Assembly (NCBI GenBank): GCA_963754265.1
Contig: CAVWFB010000016.1
Span: forward strand, 62,001 to 126,000
DNA: 64,000 nucleotides
Direction of reading: 5' to 3'
Source of the DNA: AC-32 sp963754265
Lineage (GTDB): Bacteria > Actinomycetota > Thermoleophilia > Gaiellales > Gaiellaceae
Part shown: in pieces, positions 41,554 through 50,731 of the stretch
Layout: every line of letters starts with the position of its first letter
Position numbering within the stretch: the first letter of the stretch is position 1
Translations under genes and position numbers: made by a program
Notes under the pieces: model-generated
Told to the model about the DNA's origin: nothing
The model's database searches: none
Seen by the model: the letters and a program-made list of their open reading frames with translations, nothing else

Positions 41554-42811
41554 GGACCCAGAGCCCGGAGTTCATGTCCGAGGCGAGTACGTACTTCGCG
41601 GTCGGGAAGACGCCCCAGACGGCCGTGCACGCGCCTCCGGGACAGACGAGGCCGTGCCCGTCGCGCTTCGGCGGTGGCCGGAAACGGGCGACGAAGCGGG
41701 GCTTGCGCGGGTTCTTCAGGTCGAAGACAGCCACCCCCTGGCCGTACCACGAGAAGTAGGCGTAGCGGCCCAGGATCTTCGGGTCGTGGACGCTGTCGTT
41801 GAGCCCGATGCCCCCGGAGGCGCCGCCCGGTCGCAGCGAGGCGGGCAGCTGCACGGTGGCGAGCTTCACCGGGTGCGCGGGGTCCGCGATCTGCCAGACG
41901 ACGGGCCGGCCGTGCGTGAGCTCGTGGGTCTCGAGCATGACCTTGCCGCCCTGCGTGAGCCAGGCCGAGTGCACCTTCCCCTGGCCCGGGTCGGTGCGGC
42001 CGAGGTAGCGAGGATGCGCCGGATCTGCGATGTCGAGCAGCACCGTGCCGAGATCCCAGTACGAGAGGTAGGCGCGCGTCGCCGCCGCGTTCGTGATCAC
42101 CGAATGCACGAGGTAGGCCTGTTGCTCGACGCCGTGGCCCAGCGGCGTGCAGAGGTGCAGCTCCTTGCACGCGCTCCAGCCGCCGACTTCGAACGGGGTG
42201 CGCGGGTTGGTGACGTCGTAGATGTGGAAGCCAAAGGAGTCGGGCTCGACCGAGAACTCGGCCGCAGCCTCGGCCGTGTAGACCCAGGCATGACCGCGGG
42301 CGATCGCGAGCCAGATCTCGTGCGAGCCGCGCGGGATTGTCCGGATGAGCGCGAGCCGCTTCGGGTGGGCGGGCCTCGTGAGGTCGTAGAGCGCGAAGCC
42401 GCCGAAGCCGTCTCCGCAGGCCTGGGCGCTCGTCACGCCGAGCACGCCGTTGAACCCCTCCGTCTTCACGCGGCGGACGATCGTCTTCTCCGTCCAGGTG
42501 TCGCGGAGCCCGACCTCGACGCGCCCGCTGGCAAACGTCGAGATGTGCCGGGGGCGCCGCGGGTTCGCGACGTCGTAGACGCGGACGCCCTGCGACGGGC
42601 AGTCGCTGCCCTTGCCCTTCCGGCTGGACAGGTAGGCGTAATGTCGCTCGCCGACGACGTCGCCGCTGTAGCCCCCGCCGGGATCGGCGTGCCCCAGCAC
42701 GTGAAAGCGCGGTGCCTTGGACGCGCTCGCGTTGCCGTGCGAGGACGAAGCAGCGGCTGCCACGACCACGAGGATCCAGACGAACGGAAAGAGCCAGAAC
42801 CGCCGGGCCAC
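41537..42811 (-). CDS. Secreted LVIVD-repeat beta-propeller protein
   Basis: A 424-residue exported protein. The GTG at 42811 opens a signal peptide (MARRFWLFPFVWILVVVAAA). The mature part is built of repeats of the form VYDVANPRRPRHIS, YDLTRPAHPKRLA, YDVTNPRTPFEVG, DIADPAHPRYLG and FDLKNPRKPRFVA, the LVIVD-like propeller pattern. Function unknown, extracellular. It is inserted on the opposite strand between ylxP and rbfA, breaking a normally continuous operon. Confidence 0.8.
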   Translation of the reverse strand: MARRFWLFPFVWILVVVAAAASSSHGNASASKAPRFHVLGHADPGGGYSGDVVGERHYAYLSSRKGKGSDCPSQGVRVYDVANPRRPRHISTFASGRVEVGLRDTWTEKTIVRRVKTEGFNGVLGVTSAQACGDGFGGFALYDLTRPAHPKRLALIRTIPRGSHEIWLAIARGHAWVYTAEAAAEFSVEPDSFGFHIYDVTNPRTPFEVGGWSACKELHLCTPLGHGVEQQAYLVHSVITNAAATRAYLSYWDLGTVLLDIADPAHPRYLGRTDPGQGKVHSAWLTQGGKVMLETHELTHGRPVVWQIADPAHPVKLATVQLPASLRPGGASGGIGLNDSVHDPKILGRYAYFSWYGQGVAVFDLKNPRKPRFVARFRPPPKRDGHGLVCPGGACTAVWGVFPTAKYVLASDMNSGLWVLSRPA

Positions 42812-42851
42812 TACGTCGTAGGACGCGCGGCGGCTCCGTGAGTTGGCGGCG

Positions 42852-43133
42852 CTAGAGCATGTAGATCGCCACGACCCGGTGTTGAGCGTCGTAGGCGACG
42901 AGCTTCGTCGGCACGGCGAGGGGTGCCTGGAACGCGTAGACGTTGTCCGTGACCGGCACGTTGGCCCCGAGCCGCGATAACTCCTTCGCTTCCTGATCGC
43001 CTTCGCGAACGCCTCCGGGACGGCGTCGCAGGCACGCTCCCTCCCGGTCGCCCACGATGGCCGCCGCCACGCGGCGGAAGCGGGGAAGGCTCGAGCGGTA
43101 GGTCGCTTCGAGCTCGTCGAGGCTTGCGCCCAT
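42852..43133 (-). pseudogene. Remnant of an ECF-type sigma factor fused to a foreign tail
   Basis: The start (MGASLDELEATYRSSLPRFR, then RVAAAIVGDRE) and, in another frame, ACDAVPEAFAKAIRKRRSYR match sigma region 2 of ECF factors, with one frameshift near 43040. The match stops at about 42965, and a tail VPVTDNVYAFQAPLAVPTKL-VAYDAQHRVVAIYML follows in the first frame, resembling the end of a secreted or anti-sigma-like protein. The most likely story is a deletion joining two neighbouring genes. It lies just upstream of the LVIVD gene and may once have controlled it. Confidence 0.55.
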
Positions 43134-43190
43134 CTCATCGACTATGACCCGTTGGGGTCCCGAATTCCTTTAGCCGCTTGAATACCGCCG

Positions 43191-43538
43191 ATGAGCGGCC
43201 GGATGCGGAGAGTGAACGAGGCGGTGCGAGAGGTCGTCTCCGAGGGCGTCGGCGAGCTCAAGGACCCGCGGATCGGTTTCGTCACCGTCACCGGGGTCGA
43301 GACCTCGCCCGACCTCCGGCACGCTCGCGTCTTCGTCAGCGTGCTCGGCTCCGAGGCGAAGCGCAAGCGCACGCTCGCCGGGCTCGCCGCCGCCCACGGC
43401 GTCCTCCAGGCGCGCCTGGCCCGCGAGCTGCGAATGAAACGAACCCCGCAGCTGGCCTTCGAATACGATCCGACGGTCGAGCGTGGGGTTCGCATGACGC
43501 AACTGATCGATGAGCTCGCCCCGAAAGACGACGAATGA
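43191..43538 (+). CDS. rbfA: 30S ribosome-binding factor A
   Basis: A 115-residue KH-like protein for 16S rRNA maturation. It has MRRVNEAVREVVSEGVGELK, PRIGFVTVTGVETSPDLRHA and LRMKRTPQLAFEYDPTVERG. ATG start. It overlaps nrnA by 29 bases and restarts the operon after the inserted convergent gene. Confidence 0.94.
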   Translation: MSGRMRRVNEAVREVVSEGVGELKDPRIGFVTVTGVETSPDLRHARVFVSVLGSEAKRKRTLAGLAAAHGVLQARLARELRMKRTPQLAFEYDPTVERGVRMTQLIDELAPKDDE

Positions 43539-44514
43539 CCTGGGAGCGGTAGCGGACGCTCTGCGTTCGCACGACCGCTTCCTGCTGGTCACCCATGAGA
43601 ACCCGGACGGCGACGCGCTCGGTTCCCTGCTCGCGATGAAGCTCGCGCTCGACTCGCTCGGCAAGGACAGCGAGATGTACCTGTACGGCGACGCTCCGCT
43701 TCCGCGCGAGTACGCGTTCATGCCGCTCGGGGGTCTCCTGCGAGAACCGCCCGAAGATGCCGCCGAGCGGGTGCTGGTCGCGCTCGACTGTGCGAACGAG
43801 CAGCGCATGGGCCCCGACACCACGCTGCTCGGGCAGGCGCCGCTGTCGATCGACATCGACCACCACCACGACAACTCGCGCTTCGGCGACCTCAACCTCG
43901 TCGTAGGCGACGCGTCCTCGACCGGCGAGGTGCTCCGCGACGTCTTCGCCGAGCTCGGCGTCGAGCTGACTCCCGAGATCGCGGAGGCGCTTTACATCGG
44001 CGTGGTCACCGACACCGGCCGGTTCCAGTACTCGAACACGACCCCGAAGACGCTGCGCCTCGCGGCCGAGCTCGTCGAGGCGGGCGCAGACGTGCACCGC
44101 GTCTTCCAGAGCATCTACGAATCGGTCGAGTTGGCCAAGCTGAAGCTCCTCGCGCGCGCGCTCGAGCGGGCCCAGGTCTACGAAGGCGGCCGGCTCGTCG
44201 TCTCCTACCTCTTGCGCAGCGACTTCACCGAACTGACCGTCGCGGAGGCGTACTCCGAGGGGATCATCGACTACCTGCGCGCGGTGGAAGGCGCCGAGAT
44301 GGCGGCCCTGATCCGCGAGCCGCCGCGCCGCGACGGGCCTGCGCGTCGGGTGAGCCTCCGCTCCTCGAACGACGAGCTCGACGTCTCGGCGATCGCCCGC
44401 AAGTCGGACGGCGGCGGGCACCGTCAGGCGGCGGGATTCTCGAGCGACGAGTCGGTCGACGGGATCACGGACTTCATCCACCGCGAGTTCGTGAATGCCA
44501 CCGCGGGGGCTTAG
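43510..44514 (+). CDS. nrnA: DHH-family nanoRNase/pAp phosphatase
   Basis: A 334-residue DHH/DHHA1 protein that degrades very short RNAs and dephosphorylates pAp. It has HENPDGDALGSLLAM, VALDC, DIDHHHDNSRFGDLNLV and IGVVTDTGRFQYSNT, and the DHHA1 motif KSDGGGHRQAAGF. ATG within rbfA; it overlaps truB by 20 bases. The rbfA-nrnA-truB order is typical of Gram-positives. Confidence 0.92.
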   Translation: MSSPRKTTNDLGAVADALRSHDRFLLVTHENPDGDALGSLLAMKLALDSLGKDSEMYLYGDAPLPREYAFMPLGGLLREPPEDAAERVLVALDCANEQRMGPDTTLLGQAPLSIDIDHHHDNSRFGDLNLVVGDASSTGEVLRDVFAELGVELTPEIAEALYIGVVTDTGRFQYSNTTPKTLRLAAELVEAGADVHRVFQSIYESVELAKLKLLARALERAQVYEGGRLVVSYLLRSDFTELTVAEAYSEGIIDYLRAVEGAEMAALIREPPRRDGPARRVSLRSSNDELDVSAIARKSDGGGHRQAAGFSSDESVDGITDFIHREFVNATAGA

Positions 44515-45274
44515 CCCGAGCGGTCTCGTGCTCGTGGACAAGCCGGAGGGGCCGTCGTCCTTCGCGCTCGTCCGCGGCTTGCGCGACCGCACCGGCGCTC
44601 GTGCGGGGCACGCAGGGACCCTCGATCCGTTTGCGAACGGGCTTCTCCTCGTCCTGCTCGGCTCCTCGACCCGGCTCGCGCGGTTCCTCGTCGGGCTGGA
44701 CAAGCGCTACCTGACCGAGATCGACCTGCGCGCGCGCACGTCGACCGGCGACCGCGAAGGCGACGAGCTCGAACGGCTCGAGCCGCCTCCGAGGCCGGAG
44801 CTCGAGGCCGCGGTCGCGGCGCTCGAGGGTGAGGTCGAGCTGCAAGTGCCTGCGGCCTCGGCCGTCAAGATCGAGGGCGAGCGGGCCTACAAGCTCCACC
44901 GGCGCGGGGTGGAGGTCGAGATGCCACTGCGACGCTCGCGGGTGGAGTCCGCGCGCCTGCTGGACTACGAGGAAGGCGTCGCCAGGTTGGACCTGCGCGT
45001 TGGCTCCGGCACCTACGTGCGGGCGATCGCGGATGCACTCGGCGGCCACTGCCGCACCCTGCGCCGGACCGAGGTCGGGCCCTTCTCCGTTGAGGACGCG
45101 GACGAGGCGCGGATCCTCTCACCGGTCGAGACGCTCCCCTTCCTGCCGCTCGTCGAGGTGGACGAGGAGGAGGCTCGCGCCATCAGGACGGGGCGGCGGC
45201 GGCGCGAGGACCAGGTCCGGGTCGTCCACGGCGGCGCGCTCGTGGCGGTGAACGGAACGGTCCTCCCGGAATGA
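44495..45274 (+). CDS. truB: tRNA pseudouridine-55 synthase
   Basis: A 259-residue TruB making pseudouridine 55 in the tRNA T loop. It has LVLVDKPEGPSSFALVRGL, the catalytic Asp44 in GHAGTLDPFANGLLLV, KRYLTEIDLRARTSTGDREG, QVPAASAVKIEGERAYKLHR and SGTYVRAIADALG. ATG start inside nrnA; ribF starts on its stop (ATGA). Confidence 0.95.
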   Translation: MPPRGLSPSGLVLVDKPEGPSSFALVRGLRDRTGARAGHAGTLDPFANGLLLVLLGSSTRLARFLVGLDKRYLTEIDLRARTSTGDREGDELERLEPPPRPELEAAVAALEGEVELQVPAASAVKIEGERAYKLHRRGVEVEMPLRRSRVESARLLDYEEGVARLDLRVGSGTYVRAIADALGGHCRTLRRTEVGPFSVEDADEARILSPVETLPFLPLVEVDEEEARAIRTGRRRREDQVRVVHGGALVAVNGTVLPE

Positions 45275-46138
45275 AGGTCGCGGCGAGCCCCGGCGAGCTG
45301 GAGCCGAAGCAGCGCGCCGTCGCGATCGGCACCTTCGACGGCGTCCACCTCGGCCATCGGCGCGTGCTCGACGCCGTCGAGGCGGCCGGCCTCGTCTCGA
45401 CGGTCGTCACCTTCGACCCGCACCCGCGTGTCGCGCTCGGCTACGAGGTCGAGTTGCTGGCGACGCTCGAACGGCGGCTCGAGCTCTTGGAGCAGGCAGG
45501 CATCGAGGAGACGCTCGTGGTCGAGTTCGACCTGGAGCTGGCGCGCCTCGAGCCCGAGGAGTTCGTCGAGGCGGTGCTGCGACCGATCGGCGCCGAGGTC
45601 GTCGTCGCCGGGGTGAACTTCCGCTTCGGACGGTCGCGCTCGGGCGATCTCGGCCTGCTCGGCGGCGCTCGGCTTCGACGTGCGTGCCGTTCCGCTCGTC
45701 GAGGGCGTCTCGTCCAGCCGGGTCCGCGAGCTGCTGCGTGCAGGAGAGGTCGAGCGGGCCGCGCGACTGCTCGGCCGGCCGGCGGAGGTGGAAGGCACGG
45801 TGGTCGCGGGTGACGCACGCGGCGGCACCCTCGGGTTCCCGACCGCGAACCTGCGGCCCGACCCGCTCCTGCTCGTGCCGGCATTCGGGATCTACGCGGG
45901 CGCCGCCGAGGAGGGCCGCGCGGCGATCTCGATCGGCACCAACCCGCACTACGGCGGCGAGGAGCGGCGGATCGAAGCGTTCCTGCTCGACTTCGAGGGT
46001 GATCTGTACGGCCGGCGCCTCGTGCTCCAGCTCTGGCGGCGCCTGCGGGACGAGCGCGTGTTCGAGAGCGAAGACGCCCTCGTCGCGCAGATCGCGAAGG
46101 ACGTGGACGAGACGCGTGCCGCCGAGCCGCCCGTCTGA
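45271..46138 (+). CDS. ribF: Bifunctional riboflavin kinase/FAD synthetase (one-base frameshift)
   Basis: About 288 residues when both frames are joined. The N-terminal FMN adenylyltransferase domain has AIGTFDGVHLGHRRVLDA, FDPHPR and GVNFRFGRSRSGDLGLL. The C-terminal riboflavin kinase domain has SSSRVRELLRAGEVERAARLLG, then GDARGGTLGFPTANLRPD and ISIGTNPHYGGEERRIEAFL. An extra G at about 45661 shifts the frame between GLL and ALGFDV. Both halves are otherwise intact, so a consensus error is likely. It makes FMN and FAD. Confidence 0.88.
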
Positions 46139-46174
46139 CCGTCGGTTCGCCCGTTCGGGCGCATCTATGGGGAC

Positions 46175-46345
46175 ATGGAGCGACCGAAGCCCACCCACGA
46201 GACCGTTGTCCTGCGGTGCCTGGACTGCGGGACCGTCTACAGCCAGCCGGAACGCGATCTCGAAGGCCGCGGCTGCCCGAATTGCGGCTACGTCGGCTGG
46301 ATCGTGGCCAAGGCACCCGAGCGGCCGAGGGAAAAGAACAGCTAA
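46175..46345 (+). CDS. 56-residue zinc-ribbon microprotein, paralogue 1
   Basis: A small frame with an ATG start encoding a four-cysteine ribbon: Cys15-x2-Cys18 and Cys34-x2-Cys37 in LRCLDCGTVYSQP and RGCPNCGYVGWI, with a basic tail. The next gene carries the same pattern (CLECGSVYAKP, GCPECGYLGWL), so the two are tandem paralogues. Family unknown; rubredoxin-like or FmdB-like metal knuckles are similar. Confidence 0.7.
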   Translation: MERPKPTHETVVLRCLDCGTVYSQPERDLEGRGCPNCGYVGWIVAKAPERPREKNS

Positions 46346-46381
46346 GCGCAAGTTTGTGCACTTTGCGGCGTCTGCTGAGAC

Positions 46382-46606
46382 ATGGGCGCGAGAACGACGG
46401 CACTGGAACGCGGGCTGAGAGTGCTCGAGTCGGTGAGCTGCCTCGAGTGCGGGAGCGTGTACGCGAAGCCGGCCGGCGGCGGAACGGCCGCGACCAACCC
46501 GGGCTGTCCGGAGTGCGGATACCTCGGTTGGCTGCCGTTCAGCGTCGGGGCAGGCTCGCCGAGGCGCCGCTCCGCCGCGGATCCCCCGCGGCGCTGGTCC
46601 GCGTAA
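46382..46606 (+). CDS. 74-residue zinc-ribbon microprotein, paralogue 2
   Basis: The ATG start opens a four-cysteine ribbon (Cys20, Cys23, Cys42, Cys45) with the shared pattern CxxCGxVYxxP...GCPxCGYxGW. The C-terminal 25 residues are low complexity and overlap the 3' end of the convergent gamma-glutamyltransferase gene by 68 bases, so the true end is less constrained than the ribbon. Role unknown. Confidence 0.6.
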   Translation: MGARTTALERGLRVLESVSCLECGSVYAKPAGGGTAATNPGCPECGYLGWLPFSVGAGSPRRRSAADPPRRWSA

Positions 46607-47927
46607 CCACGCTGACGCCGCCGAAGTAGTGGTGCCGCGTCGGCCAGAGGCGGACCTCGAAACCGGCGGCCTCGAGCCCGGAAGGCACGTCTTCCGGGAA
46701 CCCGGCCTCTAGCTGAACCCGACCGCCCGCCGGGTGCAGCCTGGGCCGGGCGACGGCCTCCGTCGGATCGAGGCCTTCGTCGAGGATGCCGGTCGCGACC
46801 TGGACGAGCGCTCCGCGCAAGCGCGTCCCGCCCGCGGCGCCGGCAGCGAACGCAAGGCCCTCGTCGTCGAGCGCGAGGGTCGGAACCATCATGCTCGCCA
46901 TGCGCTCGCCCGGGACGAGCGCACCGCGAATCAGGTCGGACTCGCCGAGCATGCTGTTCAGATGCACGTCCAAACCGGGGAGGAAGTCGCCCGAGCCGAG
47001 CCCGAGGCTGGTCGTGATGACGCAACCGTTTCCCTCGTGGTCGGTCGTGACGAGATTCGTCGTATGCCCGTCCGGGCCCGGGTCTTCGAGCGCCCGGGCG
47101 AGGATGCACGCGCGCTCGCCGGGGGAGATCCCGCGCAGGCGCGGAAGGCGCGCAAAGACCTCGCCGAACGGGGCCAGCCCGGCCCGGGTGAGGACGCGCG
47201 TGCCCGCGTACCCGACCTCGACTGGCTCGGTCCAGCGGGCTTCATAGGCGTCGAGGTCGGCCTGGGTGACGAGGCCGCCGCGCTCCTCCATCAGCTCGAG
47301 GAGGGCCTGTGCGAGCGAGCCCTCGTAGACGCTGCGCGGGCCCTCGTCGGCGAGGAGCTCGATGGCGCGGACGAGCCCCGGCTGCTCCAGCCGTTCGCCG
47401 GTGCGGAGGAGCTTCCCGCCCGGCGAATAGATCCGCTCACCCTCGTTCATCGTCATCACGGCGGCGAGCATCGCCAGGCACGCGGCGTGGGCTTCCGGGA
47501 ACGCGGTTCCCTCGCGGGCCAGGCGCAGCGCGGGCTCGACGAGGCGCTGCCAGGGGAGTCGTCCGTGGTCGCGGTGGAGCGCCTCGAGACCGGCCATGAC
47601 GCCGGGGACGCCGCAGGATGCGATCCCCACGGCGTAGTGGACGAGCTCCAGGCCGAACGGCACGTCGAGCTCCAGCAGCTCGACCTCGCGAGGAGCCGCG
47701 TCGAGGCCGGGCACGGCGACGAAGCAGTCGAGGTTGCGCGCCGTGCCGCTCGCGGCGTCGTAGACGATCGCGTGGCCGCCGCCCATGATCCCGGTCATCA
47801 CGGTCTCGGCGACGCACGAGGCCAGGCAGGCCGCAACCGCCGCGTCGGCGGCCGACCCGCCGTCGGCCAGGATCTCGAGCCCGGCCTCGACGGTGGCGGG
47901 ATGACCGGCTGCGATCGCGGCGCGCAT
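46539..47927 (-). CDS. Gamma-glutamyltransferase family protein
   Basis: A 462-residue Ntn-hydrolase. It has the N-terminal AAGHPATVEAGLEILADGGS, then SAADAAVAACLASCVAETVM and GIMGGGHAIVYD. The self-cleavage/catalytic Thr is about residue 289 in DGHTTNLVTTDHEGN, followed by SLGLGSGDFLPGLDVHLNS and RMASMMVPTL. The usual TTH is TTN here. No signal peptide is evident with the ATG at 47927, so it may act in the cytosol. It cleaves gamma-glutamyl bonds, such as those of glutathione analogues. It is shorter than typical enzymes (500-580). Confidence 0.85.
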   Translation of the reverse strand: MRAAIAAGHPATVEAGLEILADGGSAADAAVAACLASCVAETVMTGIMGGGHAIVYDAASGTARNLDCFVAVPGLDAAPREVELLELDVPFGLELVHYAVGIASCGVPGVMAGLEALHRDHGRLPWQRLVEPALRLAREGTAFPEAHAACLAMLAAVMTMNEGERIYSPGGKLLRTGERLEQPGLVRAIELLADEGPRSVYEGSLAQALLELMEERGGLVTQADLDAYEARWTEPVEVGYAGTRVLTRAGLAPFGEVFARLPRLRGISPGERACILARALEDPGPDGHTTNLVTTDHEGNGCVITTSLGLGSGDFLPGLDVHLNSMLGESDLIRGALVPGERMASMMVPTLALDDEGLAFAAGAAGGTRLRGALVQVATGILDEGLDPTEAVARPRLHPAGGRVQLEAGFPEDVPSGLEAAGFEVRLWPTRHHYFGGVSVVTRTSAAGDPRRSGASASLPRR

Positions 47928-47964
47928 TGACGCAATCCTGCCCGCTGTTAACGTCGCTTCATAG

Positions 47965-48990
47965 ATGACACGCGCAGCTCTCGCGTTCGCGGCCCTGCTC
48001 GTGGCGGCGTGCCTCGTCGCCACCGGGGGGAGAGCCACGGGTGTCGCCAAGCCGCGGGTGGGCTTCGTCACCTACTCCGGCGTGGTGCCGACGAAGCGCA
48101 CGCTCGAAGGCCAGACGTTCGCAGGATTCTTGAAGGCGGAGAAGGAGCTCGAGATCAGCGGGCGCATCGTCTATGTCGCGCCTACGCAGGACCCCTCGGG
48201 AGCGCTGACCACGCTTGCCCGCGAGAAGTACGACCTGGTGATCGTCGCCCTTCCGCGCATCGACGTCGTTGACGTGGTCGCGCGCAAGTTCCCGCACGTG
48301 CGTTTCTTTTTGATCGACGTCCCACCACAGAGGTTCCGGGCCCCGCATGAGCCGCCGAACGTCCAGGGCAGCGTCTACCGCGCTGAGGAGGCGGGCTACC
48401 TGGCCGGCTACCTGGGCGCGCTGATGGAGAGTCGGACCCCTGGAAGGCACGCGATCAGCGCCGTCGGCGGCATCCCGTACATGGGCGTCAACCGCTGGAC
48501 CGTCGGCTACAAGGCCGGGGCGAGAAAGGCGGATCCCGAAATTGCCGTGAAGCTCGGCTATTCACAGGATTTCGCCAACCCGGCGAAATGCAGGCGGGTC
48601 GCACAACGCCAGATCGCGGAGGGCTCAGGCGTGGTCTTCAACGTCTCGGGCACGTGCGGCCTCGGCACGCTCCGCGCGGCGAAGGACGAAGCCGTCTGGG
48701 GGGTCGGGGTGGACATCGATCAGGCGTTCCTCGGTCCCCACGTGCTCACCAGCGCGGTAGTCAAGCTCGACGCGGGCGTCGTGGCCGTGGTGCGGCGGTT
48801 CACACGCGGAGAGCTGGCCTTCAATCGTGATCCCGTCTTCAATCTCCACAACGGCGGCGTCGGGCTCGGACGGATCAGCTCGAAGGTGCCGCGCCCTCTG
48901 CTCGACCGCCTTGGACGAATCCGCGCCGCCATCGTCGCTGGCAAGATCCGCGTTCCGCGGCCTACGAACCGCCCTCCGCGACCTACCTGA
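47965..48990 (+). CDS. BMP-family extracytoplasmic substrate-binding protein
   Basis: A 341-residue exported protein of the basic membrane protein/PnrA family: signal peptide (MTRAALAFAALLVAACLVAT), then VGFVTYSGVV, EEAGYLAGYLGALME, FNVSGTCGLGTLRAA and VWGVGVDIDQAFLGPHVLTS. Family members bind nucleosides or related ligands for ABC import, but no permease or ATPase gene lies next to it. Its stop region overlaps the convergent regulator gene by eight bases. Confidence 0.85.
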   Translation: MTRAALAFAALLVAACLVATGGRATGVAKPRVGFVTYSGVVPTKRTLEGQTFAGFLKAEKELEISGRIVYVAPTQDPSGALTTLAREKYDLVIVALPRIDVVDVVARKFPHVRFFLIDVPPQRFRAPHEPPNVQGSVYRAEEAGYLAGYLGALMESRTPGRHAISAVGGIPYMGVNRWTVGYKAGARKADPEIAVKLGYSQDFANPAKCRRVAQRQIAEGSGVVFNVSGTCGLGTLRAAKDEAVWGVGVDIDQAFLGPHVLTSAVVKLDAGVVAVVRRFTRGELAFNRDPVFNLHNGGVGLGRISSKVPRPLLDRLGRIRAAIVAGKIRVPRPTNRPPRPT

Positions 48991-50731
48991 GCTTCTCTTT
49001 CTGGGTCCCGACCCAGACGGCGCCCTCACCGACCGCGACCGAGACGGGATGGTGCCCGATCCGCGCCACGCGCTTCGCGAGCCCGGTCGGCGCGTCGATT
49101 CGCCAAAGGAAGCCCGTGTCGGGGCTGACCGTCCAGAGCGCCCGGTTTGCCGCTGCCAGCTCCCAGGGATAGCCGTCAATGCGGAATGGAACAGAGGTCT
49201 CCGGAGTCAGCGTGGTCGAGTCCAGGTGCCAGACGTGAGTGTTCGAGGGCCCGTACCCGATTAGCCAGAGCGCATCGTCGAGCAGCACGGGAAATTGCGG
49301 GAGCTCCGACAGATCCTGTTCGGCGGTGATAGTGGGAGTGGTCGCGTCGATGCGGAGCACGTGCTCATCGTCCCGGCTCACATAGACGGCTCCGGATCCG
49401 GCGGCGAGGCCCTGCGGGCGTCGGACGCCGAGCCAGATCTCGGCCTCGTTGGTCTCGGGGTCGATGCGGAGGAGCTTGTTGCCGCGCGTGGCCCACACAC
49501 TCTCCGCTCCGGTCGTCACCAGAAACACGGGTTCGGGCACGACCTGGTTGCGAGCGCCGACGTCAACCGGCGCTTCCGGAGCATTCGCGTTTGGATCGAC
49601 CCTGACCACCGACTCGTCGTTCCCGCCCGCCACCCACACTGAGCCGAAGCCCACGGCGACGTCGGAGACGTTGTTGCCGAGTCCGCCGATCGTCGCGACG
49701 ACCTTCCTGCTCTCGGGGTCGATCCGCGCCACCGTGTTGTTGTCGGCGTTAGCGACCCAGACTGCGCCCTCGCCGACCGCGATCGCCACCGGCCGCCCGC
49801 CGATCGGCACGTCGGCCTCGATCCGCCCCGTCTCTGGGCTCACGACCGCGACCGAGTTCGGCTCGACCACGACCGCGTCCGAGCCGCGCGTGAGCGCAAG
49901 GACGATCCCAGTCACCGCGGCCGCGAGCAGGATCACTCCTGCCACCACTGCCCAAGAGTGCCGGCGCCCTTCGGTCGTAGGCTCGACTCGTGACGGCGGG
50001 GGCGCAGGCGCCGCGAGCGACGGATCCTGCTCCAGGATCCTCTTCTCGAGCTGGCGCAACTCCACGCCCGGCTCGAGGCCGAGCTCGTCGGCCAGCAGCT
50101 TCCGGCCGCTGCGGTAGGCGTCGAGCGCGTCGGCCTGCCGCCCCGACCGATAGAGGGCGAGCATCAGCTGCGCACGCCGCCTCTCTCGGAGCGGGTCTTC
50201 TCGTACGAGCGCCTCGATCTCGGGCACGAGCTCTGCGTGCCGGCCCAGCTCGAGCTCCGCGTCGATGCGCTGCTCGAGCGCCGAGGCACGCTGCTCCTCC
50301 AGGTGGGTGCGCTCGGCGCGGGCGACCTCGCCGAGATCGGCGAGAGGCGGCCCGCGCCAGAGCGCGAGCGCTTCCCGCAGCGTGTCGGTCGCCGCCTCCG
50401 TCTCCTCGCCATGCGCCTGGCTCACCAGCGCCTCGAACCGCTCGAGATCGAGCGCGCCGGGCTCGACCGTGACGAGGTACCCCGGTGCCTGCGTGACGAT
50501 CGCAGAGTGGCCGAGCGCCTTGCGCAGTCCGGATACGTGCACCTGGAGTGCGGTCGATGCGGTCTCGGGCGGCGCGCCGTCCCAGAGCTCGTCGATCAGG
50601 CGGTCGCGCGAGACCACCCGGTTTGCATGCAGCAGCAGCAGTGCCAGTAAGGCGCGCTGCTTCGCGCCGCCTAGGGCAACCTGGCGACCGCTCTCGACCG
50701 CCTCGAGCGAGCCGAGGATCCGGAACTCGAT
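48983..50731 (-). CDS. Membrane-anchored SARP/BTAD regulator with an extracellular beta-propeller
   Basis: Up to 582 residues: an N-terminal winged-helix OmpR-type DNA-binding domain (EFRILGSLEAV, VVSRDRLIDELWDGAPPETA), a BTAD domain (DLERFEALVSQAHGEETEAA to DELGLEPGVELRQLEKRIL), one membrane segment (SWAVVAGVILLAAAVTGIVL) and a propeller of repeated NSVAVVSPETG, VGEGAVWVANADNNTVARID units. The first standard start (GTG, 50617) would cut 38 residues off the DNA-binding domain. The expected start position (50731, nine residues before the EAV segment) is an ATC with AAAGGAGG ten bases upstream. An outside signal could thus be passed to DNA directly. Confidence 0.82.
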   Translation of the reverse strand: MEFRILGSLEAVESGRQVALGGAKQRALLALLLLHANRVVSRDRLIDELWDGAPPETASTALQVHVSGLRKALGHSAIVTQAPGYLVTVEPGALDLERFEALVSQAHGEETEAATDTLREALALWRGPPLADLGEVARAERTHLEEQRASALEQRIDAELELGRHAELVPEIEALVREDPLRERRRAQLMLALYRSGRQADALDAYRSGRKLLADELGLEPGVELRQLEKRILEQDPSLAAPAPPPSRVEPTTEGRRHSWAVVAGVILLAAAVTGIVLALTRGSDAVVVEPNSVAVVSPETGRIEADVPIGGRPVAIAVGEGAVWVANADNNTVARIDPESRKVVATIGGLGNNVSDVAVGFGSVWVAGGNDESVVRVDPNANAPEAPVDVGARNQVVPEPVFLVTTGAESVWATRGNKLLRIDPETNEAEIWLGVRRPQGLAAGSGAVYVSRDDEHVLRIDATTPTITAEQDLSELPQFPVLLDDALWLIGYGPSNTHVWHLDSTTLTPETSVPFRIDGYPWELAAANRALWTVSPDTGFLWRIDAPTGLAKRVARIGHHPVSVAVGEGAVWVGTQKEKLR

